Source: Prunella strophiata
Taxonomy: Eukaryota > Chordata > Aves > Passeriformes > Prunellidae
Assembly (NCBI GenBank): GCA_036583965.1
Contig: JAZBQD010000027.1
Coordinates: forward strand, 7,107,187-7,171,186
Reading direction: 5' to 3'
Length of the DNA stretch: 64,000 nucleotides
Shown here: positions 51,801-64,000 of the stretch, in pieces
Layout: each line of letters starts with the position of its first letter
Numbering within the stretch: position 1 is the first letter of the stretch
Notes under the pieces: model-generated
Told to the model about the DNA's origin: nothing
Seen by the model: only the letters and a program-made list of their open reading frames with translations
The model's database searches: none
Made by a program: the position numbers and the translations under genes

Positions 51801-52749
51801 TAAACAGATGTGTAAATCTGTTTGGCCAGTGGCAGTTGTTGAAAAAAATAAGCCCCAAAATATTGGAAATAACATAGGTGAATCATGGGTTCAAGTGATT
51901 TCCTCACATAATAGTGGTGTATAATCACTGGAAAGGAAAAAAAAAATTTGGAGAGTGGTTCCATAGAATGAGCAACATTCTGGATACAGAGTACTTCAGC
52001 TTTTTTTGTTAGTCTGGCTCAGACTCCTTTCCTCTGTTGTTTCTCTAGTAGTGAAGCTGGAATCACAGCTCCAGTTTCTCTCTACAGCCAGTGTCTGTGC
52101 AGTCTGGATAATCACAGAGTATTGCTCATGACTCATCAGTGTTTTAATGCAAAGGTGATTATTGATGAGAACTTGGTGCTCTTGGCTAGTAATTTCCTTA
52201 AAGCTTACGTGTTATGCACACTCCCATCTTCGTGACTAGACCCCAAAAATATTTTTGCTGGCAGCTTAAGCCAGGCTCTGATTTAATATTGCACTGGTGC
52301 TATGTGTGTTGGGTTAAATTTAAAACCATCTCTCTGATGGGTGATGCACAGGAAAACCAAACCAATGTCAGTATCAACGTTGATTTAACTCACTGAGTCA
52401 CCTGATCTCCACCCTGGCCTCCAGAGCAAATTGATGGCCATTGCCTTTCTGGGCTGATAAATAATTTTGTGACCATTTTACTGCAGATTTCCCATTTTTA
52501 AGGGGGGAGATGCCCACCTGTATTGCTTTTTTCTGTCATGAGAAAATGAAGTGTTCCAGGAGGCACTAGGTGTGGGGTTGCCCCTATTCCGATGATTGTT
52601 TAGCTCCTTGTCCTTGCTGAACTCGGGTTTTGGTGGCAGTCATGAGACGGGCACTGTTAACTCCCAGAAATTCTACATCTCCCTGCTGCTGTTCAGTGTC
52701 TGACACAGCAGTGTGGGCCAGGGGCTGCTCACCCCTCATCTAACACCCG
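42881..52749 (+). other. AGBL4: AGBL4 downstream intron, fourth part
   Basis: About 9.9 kb of AT-rich sequence with no recognised exon. It contains T15 runs at 42963-42977 and 45593-45607 and a small inverted repeat GAATGAATT/AATTCATTC (43240-43248, 43258-43266). A compositionally mixed block at 46790-47410 resembles conserved non-coding DNA. A mild GC rise at 50300-50600 has no CpG enrichment. Confidence 0.65.
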
Positions 52750-53070
52750 CTGCACTCCTCACCAGCTCTTTGCACACAGAGCATCCCCAACGCTTCCCAA
52801 CCTCAACCCGCGGGTCGCGAACGAAAGGGCTCCCTCCAAGTCCTCGTTTTGTTAATGGTTGTCCTTTATAAAAAAAACCCTAAAAAATAAATAAAAAAAT
52901 ACCGCCTTGATTAGCATTCAGTTCCAAAGGGAGCCGGGCCCCGAGCAGAACGGGAACAGAGTGATTCAGCCGGCACAGAGCGAGCGCGGCGTGGGGAGGC
53001 TTTCGCAGCGCCTGCCTGCAGTAGGGAGAGGAGCCTCGCTGCAGAGAGAACAGATGCATTTCACAGTCGC
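52750..53070. promoter_or_regulatory. CpG-rich patch, candidate orphan CpG island or intronic promoter/enhancer
   Basis: About 20 CpG occur in about 320 bp, in clusters such as CCCGCGGGTCGCGAACGAA (52808-52826) and GAGCGAGCGCGGCG (52979-52992). The surrounding 10 kb has very few. A TTTATAAAAAAAA word at 52865 separates two GC-rich halves and resembles a TATA box, which would favour a start of transcription just downstream on the plus strand. That is inference. No coding frame or splice donor of note is attached. It could be an alternative internal start of AGBL4, a non-coding RNA promoter or an enhancer. Confidence 0.35.
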
Positions 53071-53075
53071 CCGCC

Positions 53076-53100
53076 AAAGGGAGTATATTATGCTCCCTTT
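53076..53100. other. Perfect 8-bp inverted repeat followed by T run
   Basis: AAAGGGAG (53076-53083) and CTCCCTTT (53093-53100) are exact reverse complements around a 9-base loop, TATATTATG. Further T follow directly. It lies at the right edge of the CpG-rich patch. It may be a hairpin or just a symmetrical binding site. Confidence 0.5.
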
Positions 53101-55965
53101 TTAAACTTTCCCAAACACACACCATCTGTTTCACACTAGATACTTACAGGGTTTGATCAAATTAGAAGTCATACTGAAAGGAAAAACTAAGGTTAGCATG
53201 GACAGCTTTCTTAAAGCTACAGAAGTCGCAGTTCTGTTCCATTAAAGCTTGAGGGTTAACCTCTGTATGCTGGATGAAACATTGCTGCTTAGTGGCACTG
53301 CCAATTGCATTTGTTCACTTATCTGGGCTCAGTCAGAGTAATGTTTGCAAAAGCAAAATTGAGAAAATATCCTATAAAATGACAGCAGGACAAAACAAGA
53401 ATGGTGGACATGGAGTGACTGATAAAATTGAGTTAAAAGTACTGAAACAGATGTTGGCTCTTTCAGAATAGCTACCATTAGCTATGCCTGACTGCAGAAA
53501 CAACCTCTGCAAACACTGGAGTTCAAAAATCTTCTGGCACAGGATGGAAGGATCTAGTCCCTAAATCTGGGCAAGGGAGGTCATCTAGTAATTGTATGAT
53601 AGTGATACAAATGAAACTGAGACAAGTGGAGGAACCAACATATTGTGATAGGATGAGAATAGTTTTAGTGGTCAGAAAGGAAGGTTAAAAAAAAAAAAGG
53701 ATGGAGGTTTATAGATCTCACAGGTTTTGTCCCTGTTTCAGTTCTGAGGTTGTGATTTGCAAAGGTATTTAGTTCTTGTTTCAGCATGGCAAAATGTGGC
53801 TTGTATAGTTAAGTCACTGAGGCTCCAGGAGAATCCATCACTTATGAACACAAATCTTAGGCTATTTGGGGTGTGTGTCTTTTTAATAGCTGTGCTTGAG
53901 GTTTGGTTTAAGATCTCTGAGCTAAATGGCTTGAGCCAAATCCAAAGGAATTTTCCTGCCTGTCCTTAACCCCTGCTCTGTGCTCCCTGGCAGGGCTGGG
54001 TGCCAGTTTTACCTCTACTACAACTTTTATACAAAAACTGCTATGGTGCATAGACAGAGGATAAACCAGGTGGGCACTGCTAAGCTGGGGGAGCCCTGCC
54101 CAGATCCTGGGCCTCAGCTGCTGGTAGTGAAATGTTGTACAGGTCATCTCCTTGTCCTGAGACAAAACAATGGGAAATCTGAGATATGAATGTGAAGAAA
54201 TCCTTATCAAAAAACTTTGGTTTAGCTGTGTCAAAATTGTTGTAGTTAAATCTGAGACATAGTCACAAAGAACATATGTCACAAATTATCTTGTTTTGTT
54301 AAACGTTGTTTGGCTTATTTGAGACAATTCTAAAATAGAACTATAGACATATAAAACACTCCTAAAATAATGCCAGAATGCCATGGAAAAGGCTGTGTTG
54401 AAGACATTTCTAAGACATTTTGCAGCCTGAAGTAAAGGAATATTTTTTTTTTTAACATCCAAGATCTAGTTATTTCAAAGATGTTAGTCTTACTTCAAAG
54501 TAAAAACTTTTTATGATGCTGCTGTATTAACTGCCAAATGTGGGTAATTGTTTAAGCCAAACATCCAAACTCTGTAAAGTTCATTAATAACTTCCCATTG
54601 CAGCCGTTCATTTAATGTCTATTTTAGTAAGAGGAGCCCTAGTTTAAGGAGTGCTTTTAAGTCATAAGTGCTTTAAGTCTTAAGGTGTAAAAGCCTCTTG
54701 GACACAAGTGGGACAGATTTGGTGGGCAAATTTGAGATAATATTTTGATTTGTTACTCTGGAAGAATATTACCTACTTCCTTCTCTTTCCTCCAAAAATA
54801 GACAGGCACAAGACATCTTACTAGTTTGGGGTTTTCTTTTAATTATGTATATAGAACTTGACATAAAACCGACAGATACAGAGGAGATTGTTCTTCTCTT
54901 CACTACCCTTCTGAAACCAGGAGGCATTGCAATTTCCCATGTGACATCTTGATTACATTCCTTTGGAAGATAGCATTTTTCTAAAAATTAATTTGCTTTT
55001 TAAAGATCATTTCACAAGCCTACACTGACATTCCACATGAGCAGAATGTGATACTGCCAAACCAGATAATCTATACCACAAAGTCTTGACAATATCTGCT
55101 CAGAGGACTTTGAAAGCACAGAGCTGCGGGGGTTACTCGTGGCCTGTGGGCTAAGGGAATTTAGACCAGCAATGTTGCCAGAATATTCTTTGCTGATTAG
55201 GAATTAATCTCAGATCCTTGCTCCCATGATAAATTTTGTACACTTCCACATAGGTGTGATCTAGAATATATAAACACTACAGTGACACCATGGAAAAAGG
55301 GATTGGCGAAAGAACCGCGCACATCTGTCAAATTTTTATCTTTACCTTGAATTATTTTTGAATTAACCTTTCTTTTAATCTACAAGCTTCTTGCTTGAGG
55401 CAAAACAGTCTTTACTTCACAAAACCATCTGCCTGGTTTCAAGACTTTCATGTCAATGGACAGACCTGGAATAAGGCACCATGTAGAGGTAGGCAACTTG
55501 ACAGGAGCTTTGACAAATTGGGAGATAAATTACATGAACATAAAGAACATACCATTGAGTGCTGAGTGATATACTAATTATATTTTTGTGGTTTATGAGT
55601 GAGAGACAGCTAGAACTGAAGGCAAAGTCATCAGTCCCACTAGTTGGGAGGTGCATTGAGAGCATTGCATACTTCATCAGACAATCTGGAAGTTTGAGTT
55701 TTAAGGCTTTCAGAAAAAGAAGCAGGCATTTATCAAGGTAAAACTTTGTCTTCAATTTTTGCATATCACAAACAAAGGAAATTAATTGAGAGTAAAGCAG
55801 GTTCTCTATCAGGCAGTGGTACCTGCATAATAAATAGTTTCCTCCCATTGTTGATAGTGTTACCACTTTTTAAATACCATTAAAACTAAAGTCAGCTACC
55901 TTGTGCAGCAGTGAAACCCAACCTTAAATCTAGTGCAAAATGTGTAAATTATTCTTATATTTTTT
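53101..55965 (+). other. AGBL4: AGBL4 downstream intron, fifth part
   Basis: This is AT-rich sequence with no exon or transposon recognised. A small cluster of CpG occurs near 55304-55320 (TTGGCGAAAGAACCGCGCAC). The minus-strand frame at 55453-55866 has a chance-like composition. Confidence 0.65.
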
Positions 55966-56088
55966 ATAGAATCATGGAATATCCTGAGTTGGAAAGAACC
56001 CACAAGGATCACTGAAGTCCATCTCCTGGCCCTGCACATCTCAGCCCCAAGAACCCCACCACATGTCTAAGAGTGTTGTCCAAACACT
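55966..56088 (-). mobile_element. CR1 LINE 3' end, inverted
   Basis: Read on the plus strand, the sequence begins ATAGAATCATGGAATATCCT. It continues with GAGTTGGAAAGAACCCACAA, GGATCACTGAAGTCCA and CTCCTGGCCCTGCACA, and ends near GTTGTCCAAACAC. This is the reverse complement of the 3' end of a common avian CR1 family. The element's 3' end is at the low coordinate and the 5' side is truncated. It is short and non-coding. Confidence 0.92.
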
Positions 56089-59000
56089 AAATGTTTGGAA
56101 GGGTGTCCTGTGGAATTTCTGGAGGTTAGGGAAGAAAACAAAATATTTGCAATGTTTATGGATTTTTATCCGAGCTAAATAGCAGACAACCCCTTCTACT
56201 CTTTTTTCCAGAACAAGTGTGGCATTAGTGAGACCAAACCCAGTGTGAGATGTCATGGTAGTGCTTGGGAATTCAGTGGGACATCAGAAACAACTGGTAA
56301 TGGACAGGAAGCATCTGAACTGAAAAATAAAGGTTTCAATACAACTGTAAACAGAACATATTTATAATATTCACATCATGCATCCTTTCCAGCTGGGCAA
56401 GTTTCTGTTATATTTGTACTGCACCTTGCACATTGAGGCCTTAGTTTGTGATAGGAGCTTCTAAGCACACATAAATAACAGTGTTTCTGTTGCTCACTGA
56501 GCAAATTTAACTAAGAATGCTTTCTTCAGAAATGCAATATGGGGTGAACAGACCATGAAAACTGTCACTGGGCTTTTTTTCTATAATCTATCAGGTTTTA
56601 TGTGCTGTTCCTGTAGTACTGGGTTTAGCTGTAACGTCTCACAGGGGCACTTTTCAAAGATACACCCTGTTTTTATTTGCAATTAGAGCTGTTATCACTC
56701 TCCTTAAATAATGCATTTCATAATTTAAAGCAGACAGGGAAAGCTACACAAACATGAACTTAAGTGTATCTCTACAACACTCCTGCAAGGAAGTTCAAAA
56801 TTATGATATTGTTGTTACTTTCATTGCTAAATCAATGTACCAAATACAGTAATCAAATTTTAGACAGGGGTTGCTAAAGGAGTTTTCACTGAAAATTGCT
56901 TGCAGTGTTTGGCATTATTAGTTTGTTTATTATCTAGTAAGCATTTGGCAAACAGTAAAGATACACCTATTTTTACGATGTCTTCCAAGTAGAACAGTTC
57001 TACCAGATCTTTAAATTTCACAAGCCACTGCTATTAATTTATGAGAAAAAATAATGATGGAGCAAAATGAAAAGAAAATGAAGACTCACTCCTAAGTATA
57101 CCAGCAGTCAACATGGTATACAGGTCCTTTTCCAAAGGTTGCTGGGGACAAGGAGGATTCTTTCACTGCTTTCACAGAGATTTGGATTTTATCCACCAAG
57201 AAAAGTTAGAAACTCTATGTTTAGAAATATTGCAAGGTCCTGCAAGGGATCAAAGGAGAAAAGAATTAGTTGGAATCCTATCTTGTCTCCTTGACACAAT
57301 GAGGACCTTTAAAAAAAGCATTACATTCAAGTGCCAAAAACTTCTGAGAAAGTGCAAATCTGGATGTAAATAGTTTGAAGTGTTTCTCACCTATCTTGAT
57401 GACAATTGCAGGTATAACCTTCACTTAGAGAGGAGACAATACAAACAGCAGAATTATTAAAACATAAATAAAATATCAAAGTCGAGACTCTTCATCTGTT
57501 CACAAGTGTCTCATCTTTGTTTTAAAGAATTTACATTTATTTAAATATAAATTTTATAATCTATTGATTCAGGGTCAAATTTTGTAATGCTTACCTGAAC
57601 CTCATTTCCATGCTCAATGTTTAAGCAATGTTAAGCAGGCTGTTTTTATTTATTTAATTATTTACTTAAAAAAAAAAAAAAATTGGTGTTTGGCTTGGAA
57701 CTTTCTTCCTAGGGTTGTATGAAATACATTGAACTGGTCAGTGTTCCCTTAAGGCAATATTTCAAATACTATTTTAGAAAGTATCCATAGCAGCAGACAG
57801 ACCACACACATTTCAGTTCACGTAATTTATTGGTTTCCTTCCCTAGTAATTGCCCCTTGGATCTTACAGCTTCAGTATAAAATCCTAAGGCCCTCTAATA
57901 GAGGTCACTCAGTGATTTCCATAGACTTCAGCTGAGATAGCTTAAGCTATGTGTACCTATTTTGCAAACAAATTATATACTGTTCAGTGCATATTTATCT
58001 GCACTCACAGAAATGGATCAATTAATAGAATAAGACTTCCCAGAATTCCTGTTGCTCAGGAAAATATATCCTGATTTGTTGAGACATTCTTGGATTCTCA
58101 GCAACCAAAGCAGTTTAATCAGGCAAATGAGCAAAACTCCCTTCAAGAGTAGAACAAAAGGAGTTGAAACAGAATTTGGGCAAAATTCATAGTGAAGTCA
58201 GTGAACTTTATTTTAGTAACTGCTAAGTAACATGGGTGTGGGAAAAGGAGCCTAGGAGTCAATTCCATATGTGACAGAAAAATTTGTCTTTAATTATCAT
58301 ATTCAAATATTGCATTGCTATCAAATCTAGATTGCAGTGTATGGGAGTGGTAAACACCTGCCTGCTATTTAAGCTTTTTAAAATTACTTCCCTTTCACTC
58401 TTTTAAAGTTAATGTGATCGCAGTGTTCTTGTTTGCTGTGGCAGCAGCATTGCCGTGCAGATCTGCCTTTTGCTGCTGGGGGTTGTGGTGGGGAGTGAGT
58501 CTCTTCCCACTGCCCTTCATCCTGTCACAGAGCTGGGAGCTGCTGTGGCCCCTCATTAGGCAAACCTGGCATCTGCTGGCCCCAGATGCCAATCACTGGG
58601 AGGATTTTTTTTCTCAAGGTAACATATGGACTTTAGCATCCCTCTGTGCTTTACTAGCTCCTTTCTATGTCTCTCTACTTCTCCACAAGGAGCTGAGACA
58701 GTACTAATGTTATTTTCTCAGTGACTTCTTGTCCTGTTTTGTCTCATTTTATGTGTATCCATCCATGGTTTATTTATGAATATATGGAGAGTTCTTTAAT
58801 AAGTGGAAATGTTCTAGCAAAAATGTACAGGATCTTCATAGTAATCCACTTCTGGTAAAGCATTTTACTCCTCTCTTACAGCATCCTGGAGTATTGAATA
58901 TGGCAAAATAGAGCACCCTTTTCTCTTTGGCATAGCACACATATCAGTTTATGCTGGGTATGAATGTGCCCTGGAGAAAGCAGATACAAGCAACAGCTGA

Positions 59001-60299
59001 GAATAGCTAGATGGGCACAGAGGCAAGGCAAATCACAAAGAATTGATGTAAAGGCTGCCCTACTGATCTAAGAATAGTCTTGCTGCTGCATTTGTGGGGT
59101 CATAGAGAAGAGTATGGGACAAATGTGAAAAGGTATCGTTGATTTAGGCTGAAATACGTTAAGGGGAATTTTTTCTTGAATTATTTGTTTATTGGAAAGT
59201 TTTGCTGAGTGCAGGCGAATTCCTTTGGAACTGCCATCACTGCCACTATGGTGCTGTATTTTAACAATTCTCACTTTTGTTACAGCTGTGAACCTTTCAT
59301 AGTTTCTTTGTCCTTAGGATGTCAGACATGAAAGGGAGGCAGTGTCATGCTGTTCATGGATTCTAGGTGCCTTGATCCTTGATCACTTTGTTAAATCATT
59401 AGAGGGAGGTCTCTCTGGGAATTATCAAAAGTCTCTGAAGAGTCACTTATGAAAATGAATGTACCTCTCACATAACATATATCACTTCCAATCCTGTCTT
59501 GAGTCTGGCTTCTCTCTGAAATGTTTCTGAATGTTAATCAGTAATCAGGGCACAGATTGGCACATGCTGCTGGGCTTTGAAGCTATTCCTATCGTATGAT
59601 TTGTCACATCCTTAGTAGTACTTTGCATGATTTACATACATATCCTATTAGACTTTCTTGCTTTTAAGGACTGTAGATTTCAGCAAAATACTTGACAGCA
59701 CCCAACTGTTGGACATTCTTGAGAGTTTCACATTAGCCAAGTACAAGGTGCCACTTGACAGCTCCAATTGACTAGAGGATTGAGAAGTGAGTTACATTGC
59801 TCATGTCTGTTGTAGCATCACTGCTGGATAGCTTTTCCAAATGTCAGGGCATATCTGTGCTTCCCAGGCTGGATGCTGTGAGATTGCACCCCAGCTAGCC
59901 TTCCCATTTGCTTGACAGGAGACATCCCAGTATTATTTGCTGTGGAGAGTTCAGCACAGCTGCTCCCCCAGGGTGGGCAACTAGTTTTATTATAATGTAA
60001 ATTTTCTTCTCTCAGAGAAGGGGTGTAAATCACAGGAATGGTTTATTGTTAGTTGATGTTTCTGTGTGAGCACTGCTTGGCAATAAGTAAAACATACCTG
60101 TGCTATCAAAACTGTTTTCAGCAAAACCCAAAATATTGCTCTATACTGAAATGAAAAAACCTACTCTGTCACAGTCAAAACCATCACAGTATATTTAAAA
60201 CTCCTTAAGGAAATGCTTAAATACCTTTGAAATTGGAAAATCCCTTTCTCTGGTCTAGTTGTTGTCATTCATCCAGGGCAGAATCTTCTCTGCAGGTGG
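56089..60299 (+). other. AGBL4: AGBL4 downstream intron, sixth part
   Basis: This is AT-rich sequence with an A16 run (57668-57683) and a GC-richer stretch at 58430-58600. The open frame there has no recognised homologue. No exon or transposon was identified. Confidence 0.65.
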
Positions 60300-60728
60300 T
60301 TTTCCTTTTTTTTGGTTTGGTTGGGGTTTGGCTTTTTGTTTTTTGGTTTTCTTGGGGGGGTTTGTTGCATTTTTTTTGTTGTTGTGATTTTTTTACTTGG
60401 TTGGTTGGGGTTTTTGTGTGTGTGTGTGTGTTTTTGTTTGTTAGTTTGGTTTTGGTTTTTTGGGGGGTTTGGGTTTTTTGTGATTATTTTTTGCTGTTGT
60501 TTTGGTTTTTGTGGGTTTTTTGGTTGGGTTTTTTTTGGGGGTTTTTGTGTGTGTGTGTGTGTTTGTTTGTTAGTTTGGTTTTGGTTTTTTGGGGGGTTTG
60601 GGTTTTTTTGTGATTATTTTTTGCTGTTGTTTTGGTTTTTGTGGGTTTTTTGGTTGGGTTTTTTTTTTTTGTATTTTCTGTTTCTTTGTTTGGGTTTGTT
60701 GTTTGGAGGTTTTTGTGTGTTTTTGTAT
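60300..60728. repeat. G/T-rich low-complexity block with a 130-bp tandem duplication
   Basis: The plus strand is almost wholly G and T for about 420 bp. A unit of about 130 bp occurs twice in tandem, about 60410-60540 and 60541-60670. Each copy begins with GTTTTTGTGTG and a (GT)n tract. Each then carries TTAGTTTGGTTTTGG, a GGGGGG run, GTGATTATTTTTTGCTGTTG and GGTTGGG. The copies differ only by a few bases, mostly run lengths, so the duplication is recent. The multiple G3-G7 runs could form quadruplexes. Open frames across it (rich in F, W, G, V) are compositional, not genes. Confidence 0.93.
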
Positions 60729-60890
60729 GGCTTTAAACTGACAGATGATAGATTTAGACTGGATAGTAGGAAGAAATTTTTCAGAGGGCAGGCTCTGAGC
60801 AACCTGGTTTAGTGTAAGGTGTCACTGCCCATGGCAGGGGGTTTGGTGATGATCTGAAGGGTCTTTTCCAACATAGACCATTCTATGATA
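60729..60890 (+). mobile_element. CR1 LINE 3' end with internal deletion
   Basis: It starts GGCTTTAAACTGACAGATGA, then ATAGTAGGAAGAAATTTTTC, and ends with GAGCAACCTGGTTTAGTGTA, CTGCCCATGGCAGGGGGTTT and AACATAGACCATTCTATGAT. These match the avian CR1 3' region in order. The usual stretch of about 100 bp between the AGAAATT word and the GAGCAACCTGG word is missing, so the copy carries an internal deletion near 60780-60800. It directly follows the G/T-rich block. Confidence 0.93.
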
Positions 60891-63800
60891 TAAGAAATAA
60901 AGTTGCAATTCAGACATAATTAAGGAAGGAAAAAAATTCTTGTCCTATTTTCAGCAGTGTATTTTTGAAATTTCAATTTTAATTTTCACATTTATTTTAG
61001 ACTTTTATACCCATCTTTAATCACTACAAGTGAAAGAACAGTTGAGACTACCAGCTGTAGATTAGTGTTTGTGATGATTTTAACATAACTGAGAAATCAA
61101 ATTAGTTTTTAGCAAAGTCTAAATTTTAGCAGTTTTTCATTATGTTTACAGCAAGTATTTACTCTCACTTCCTATGTGTATGTATGCATAGGGTTTCAAA
61201 ATATTTCTAGAATAGAAACTGAACTTTTTGTTATTAATATGACTGCCTGAAGGAAATTAAAAATATCTTCATGAATTGGTAGGGAAAACATTAAGTGTTG
61301 ATTAGATAGTTTGATTCTTTGTAAGGTTGGGATGGTGGGGGGAAGAGTCAAAATGTGAAAATTATTTTAAATGAATTACTGTATCTGTTCTAATATCAAT
61401 CATGTGTCACTTGTTTAAGCCTAACGTTAAGACACCTGGAAAATTTAAATGAAATTTTAAATCAGTTTTTATTAGGGTCTACATTTACTAACCAGATCAG
61501 ACTTAGCATATCCTACATAATTCTGCTCCTTTTGCTGTGAAAACCCTCTGGTAGGTTCCTCTCTACTCATCCCCTACAGGAATGTGAACAAATAATATAG
61601 AAAGAGGAAATACAGAAACTCTTGCAGTGGGGTTAGCTGAGCTCCTATTGAGGAGCACAGTTGCTTTATTTTGTGCTGGGGTAGCCAGAAACTGAAAAGG
61701 GAATATGTGGTACCATTTCCTATCACAGCTGGATAAGGAGAATGCCTTCCACATTTGGGCAAGAGGCATTTACTGAAGAAATTATTCTGTAAGGAAATAA
61801 CTAATGGGAAACAGACCTGCAGTGGACATAAGAAATATCTAAAGAGGCTCTTGGGAGGAACTTTCAGCTATGCAATGTTAGCAGATAAAATTATAGAGGA
61901 TTGTGAAACCACATCTGCCAACTGAAATAACTGGCAGTGAACAAAAGATGATGAGTGAAAGAAAATAACCATTGGCATGGTTGTGAAATGCATTATCTAG
62001 TCATTTCCAGCATCTGTAACAGAAAGCACATTCCTATTTTATTTGTGGAAGCACAAGGAAGGTTCAAATCTGATGGTACAGCAGTGAATGAATTTGTAAA
62101 ATTCGATATTATAACTTTACAATATTGTAAGACATTTGAAAATCAGGTGTATTTATGTATTATCTAGAGTTGCAAAGAAAGAAGATTTGTATACTCTGGA
62201 ACAGATTTTAATTTCTCTTTCCTTCCCTGAAGTATATATTGAAGAATGATGACTGGTGCATAATTTTATGTCACTGGCTAAGTCTGACCTGACCCTGCCA
62301 AACTGCCAGGGTCACTTTCTCTACTTGAAGAACCAGTTTCCTCACAACACACAAACCTTCCAATAAGACCTTACCTTTGAGCACAGTAGTTTTCTTTCTG
62401 TCATAAATGACATACAGTAGTCTGAGATGAACCACTGGTAATACAGGTCTTCCAGAAGTATTTATGGAGGGAGAGACCATCCAGAGGTGTGAATGATGGC
62501 AAAGCCAACTTAATTTGCTTGCAAATGCAGTGACCTCCATGGGCAGTTGTGCTGGAGCAGCACATGTAGAACAGTAAGAACTGAGAAAGGTCAAATTAGT
62601 TCATGAACCAGGCAGTATCTCCAAGAATGGGACCACTTCCCTGAGTATTCTACCTGCAAAAGAGCCACCTCCTGTGAACTACTTGCCACCAACAGGCTGG
62701 CTAAGTCAGGATTTAAACATAATTTATGACATCAGAAGCAAATATGTGCTAGGAAAAACAGGTTCTCTGCCAGGCTGGAGCTTAATCTCATGAGCGTGTC
62801 TCTTTCACAGAGAAGTGAAACACATGAGCAAGCTTTCCTAAATTACACACTAATCTACTTTTCAGTGACTTTAAAATTTATTACTGAAAGTACAAATAGC
62901 TGTCAGCTTGGAACTAATTAAAATGTTAGGATTAACCTAAGGTGTACTGTTGCCCAGGCTTTCAGCAAATGAGAAAGACATAGAAAAAATAAATGAATGT
63001 TTAACTGGTACTGTCATAGAATGGAGTTCTCAATGTAAGTGAAATATCTGATGACTTCAGTGAAGGAATGGATTTCTTAGCAACAATTAGAAGTTTGCAG
63101 AAGTTAGGTGAGTCATGTAATGTACCACATTACCTGAAGTAATGATGATTTTAAGAGCTGGACTGGGAATCTGATTATTCTGATTTATAAAAACAAATGT
63201 AATTTATAATGTGCCATTTCTTACCAGCTGCAGTAGCTGAGGATCCCTTCACCCCTACCTGATAGATATGGAATAATTATTTAATATAATGGACTATATG
63301 TAAAAATAAAGCCACACACCAATCTATACAACCAGAGGAATTATTAGGCCAGCCCACTTGCCTCCATGTAGGCACTCAGGGGTGTGGATGCTGCACAGCC
63401 TTGATTTGCACACAGGCAAAACACCAGAGCTTGTATTTGTGCATGGCTCATGGGTAGATCAGAGGCACTTTCAGCTGGCTGCAGCACACAGTGCTCCTGG
63501 GGCAGGGCTTGTGGGGTCTGGCAGGACCCTCCTCTGAGACAAGGGGCTGAAATTGCAGAGCCATTCTGGTATCTGGCTGCAAACCCAGCTCTGGTATTTC
63601 CAGTGCAGTGGATAAACCACTAGGAACAAATCCCATCTTCAAAAAGTTTCTTGGCCACTTTGTCTGTTTTTCTTTTTCTTTTTTCCTTCTTTAATTCCTT
63701 TGGTCTAGATCTACTTTCAAAAGGCTTCCTCCACAGAGCTTCACCATGGGGAAGACAGAAATCAGGAGTATAGGAGGAAAACCTTCTGGCTTATTTTCCT

Positions 63801-64000
63801 GATCAGCAACTGAACCTGAGAGGAAAACATGGTGACTGTTACAAATCAGAAGATGAATCTTGGGGGAATTTAGTTGAGATTTTACAAACTTGTACAGAGA
63901 GGAACAAATTGTGATGATATGAGAGTTTTTAATCTGGACAGAGTTCATACAACAGTCAAAGGAACATCTAAGTCCAAACATTCAGTGTGGGAAGCTTTGG
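60891..64000 (+). other. AGBL4: AGBL4 downstream intron, last part
   Basis: About 3.1 kb of AT-rich sequence with a GC-richer patch at 63350-63600. I see no exon, repeat family or RNA gene. The intron continues past the right edge of the window. Confidence 0.65.

Noticed and set aside
60227..60812. Plus-strand frames of 128-166 codons rich in Phe, Trp, Gly and Val, membrane-like
   Set aside because: They are pure products of G/T-only low-complexity DNA and its tandem duplication.

Overview
The window looks like bird nuclear DNA and is almost entirely intronic. Four pieces of CR1 LINE retrotransposon are recognisable, with 3' ends of the avian type. The DNA is AT-rich and CpG-poor, carries long T runs, and repeat density is low. 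A songbird is likely, but the species cannot be fixed from this sequence.

The only coding exon I can defend is 95 bp, plus strand, 5805-5899. Its 31 complete codons match a stretch of AGBL4 (cytosolic carboxypeptidase 6, CCP6), a tubulin deglutamylase. It has a polypyrimidine tract and AG acceptor on the left and a GTGAGT donor on the right. The reading frame enters at phase 0 and leaves after two bases of a codon. AGBL4 is known for very long introns, which fits: about 5.8 kb of upstream intron and at least 58 kb of downstream intron lie here, with no further CCP6 exon that I could find.

Layout: 1-5804 is upstream intron, with a GC-rich hairpin-forming patch at about 3.0 kb and a CR1 3' segment at 4.9-5.4 kb. 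5805-5899 is the exon. From 5900 to the end is downstream intron. It contains a 30-bp-unit minisatellite (about 14.64-15.5 kb), a CR1 reverse-transcriptase fragment (26.2-26.7 kb), a possible very old minus-strand LINE remnant (42.2-42.9 kb), a CpG-rich patch (52.75-53.07 kb), an inverted CR1 3' end (55.97-56.09 kb), a G/T-rich low-complexity block with a 130-bp tandem duplication (60.3-60.72 kb) and a CR1 3' end directly after it (60.73-60.89 kb).

Most open frames in the window are chance. The longest, about 350 codons on the minus strand over 14.45-15.5 kb, is a by-product of the minisatellite's 30-bp period. One minus-strand frame at 23.68-23.99 kb has secreted-peptide features and deserves a check, but nothing shows it is a gene. 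No tRNA, rRNA, CRISPR or bacterial-type feature was seen. I found no clear new biological system. The best leads are the minisatellite, the two CpG-rich patches and the small secreted-type frame.
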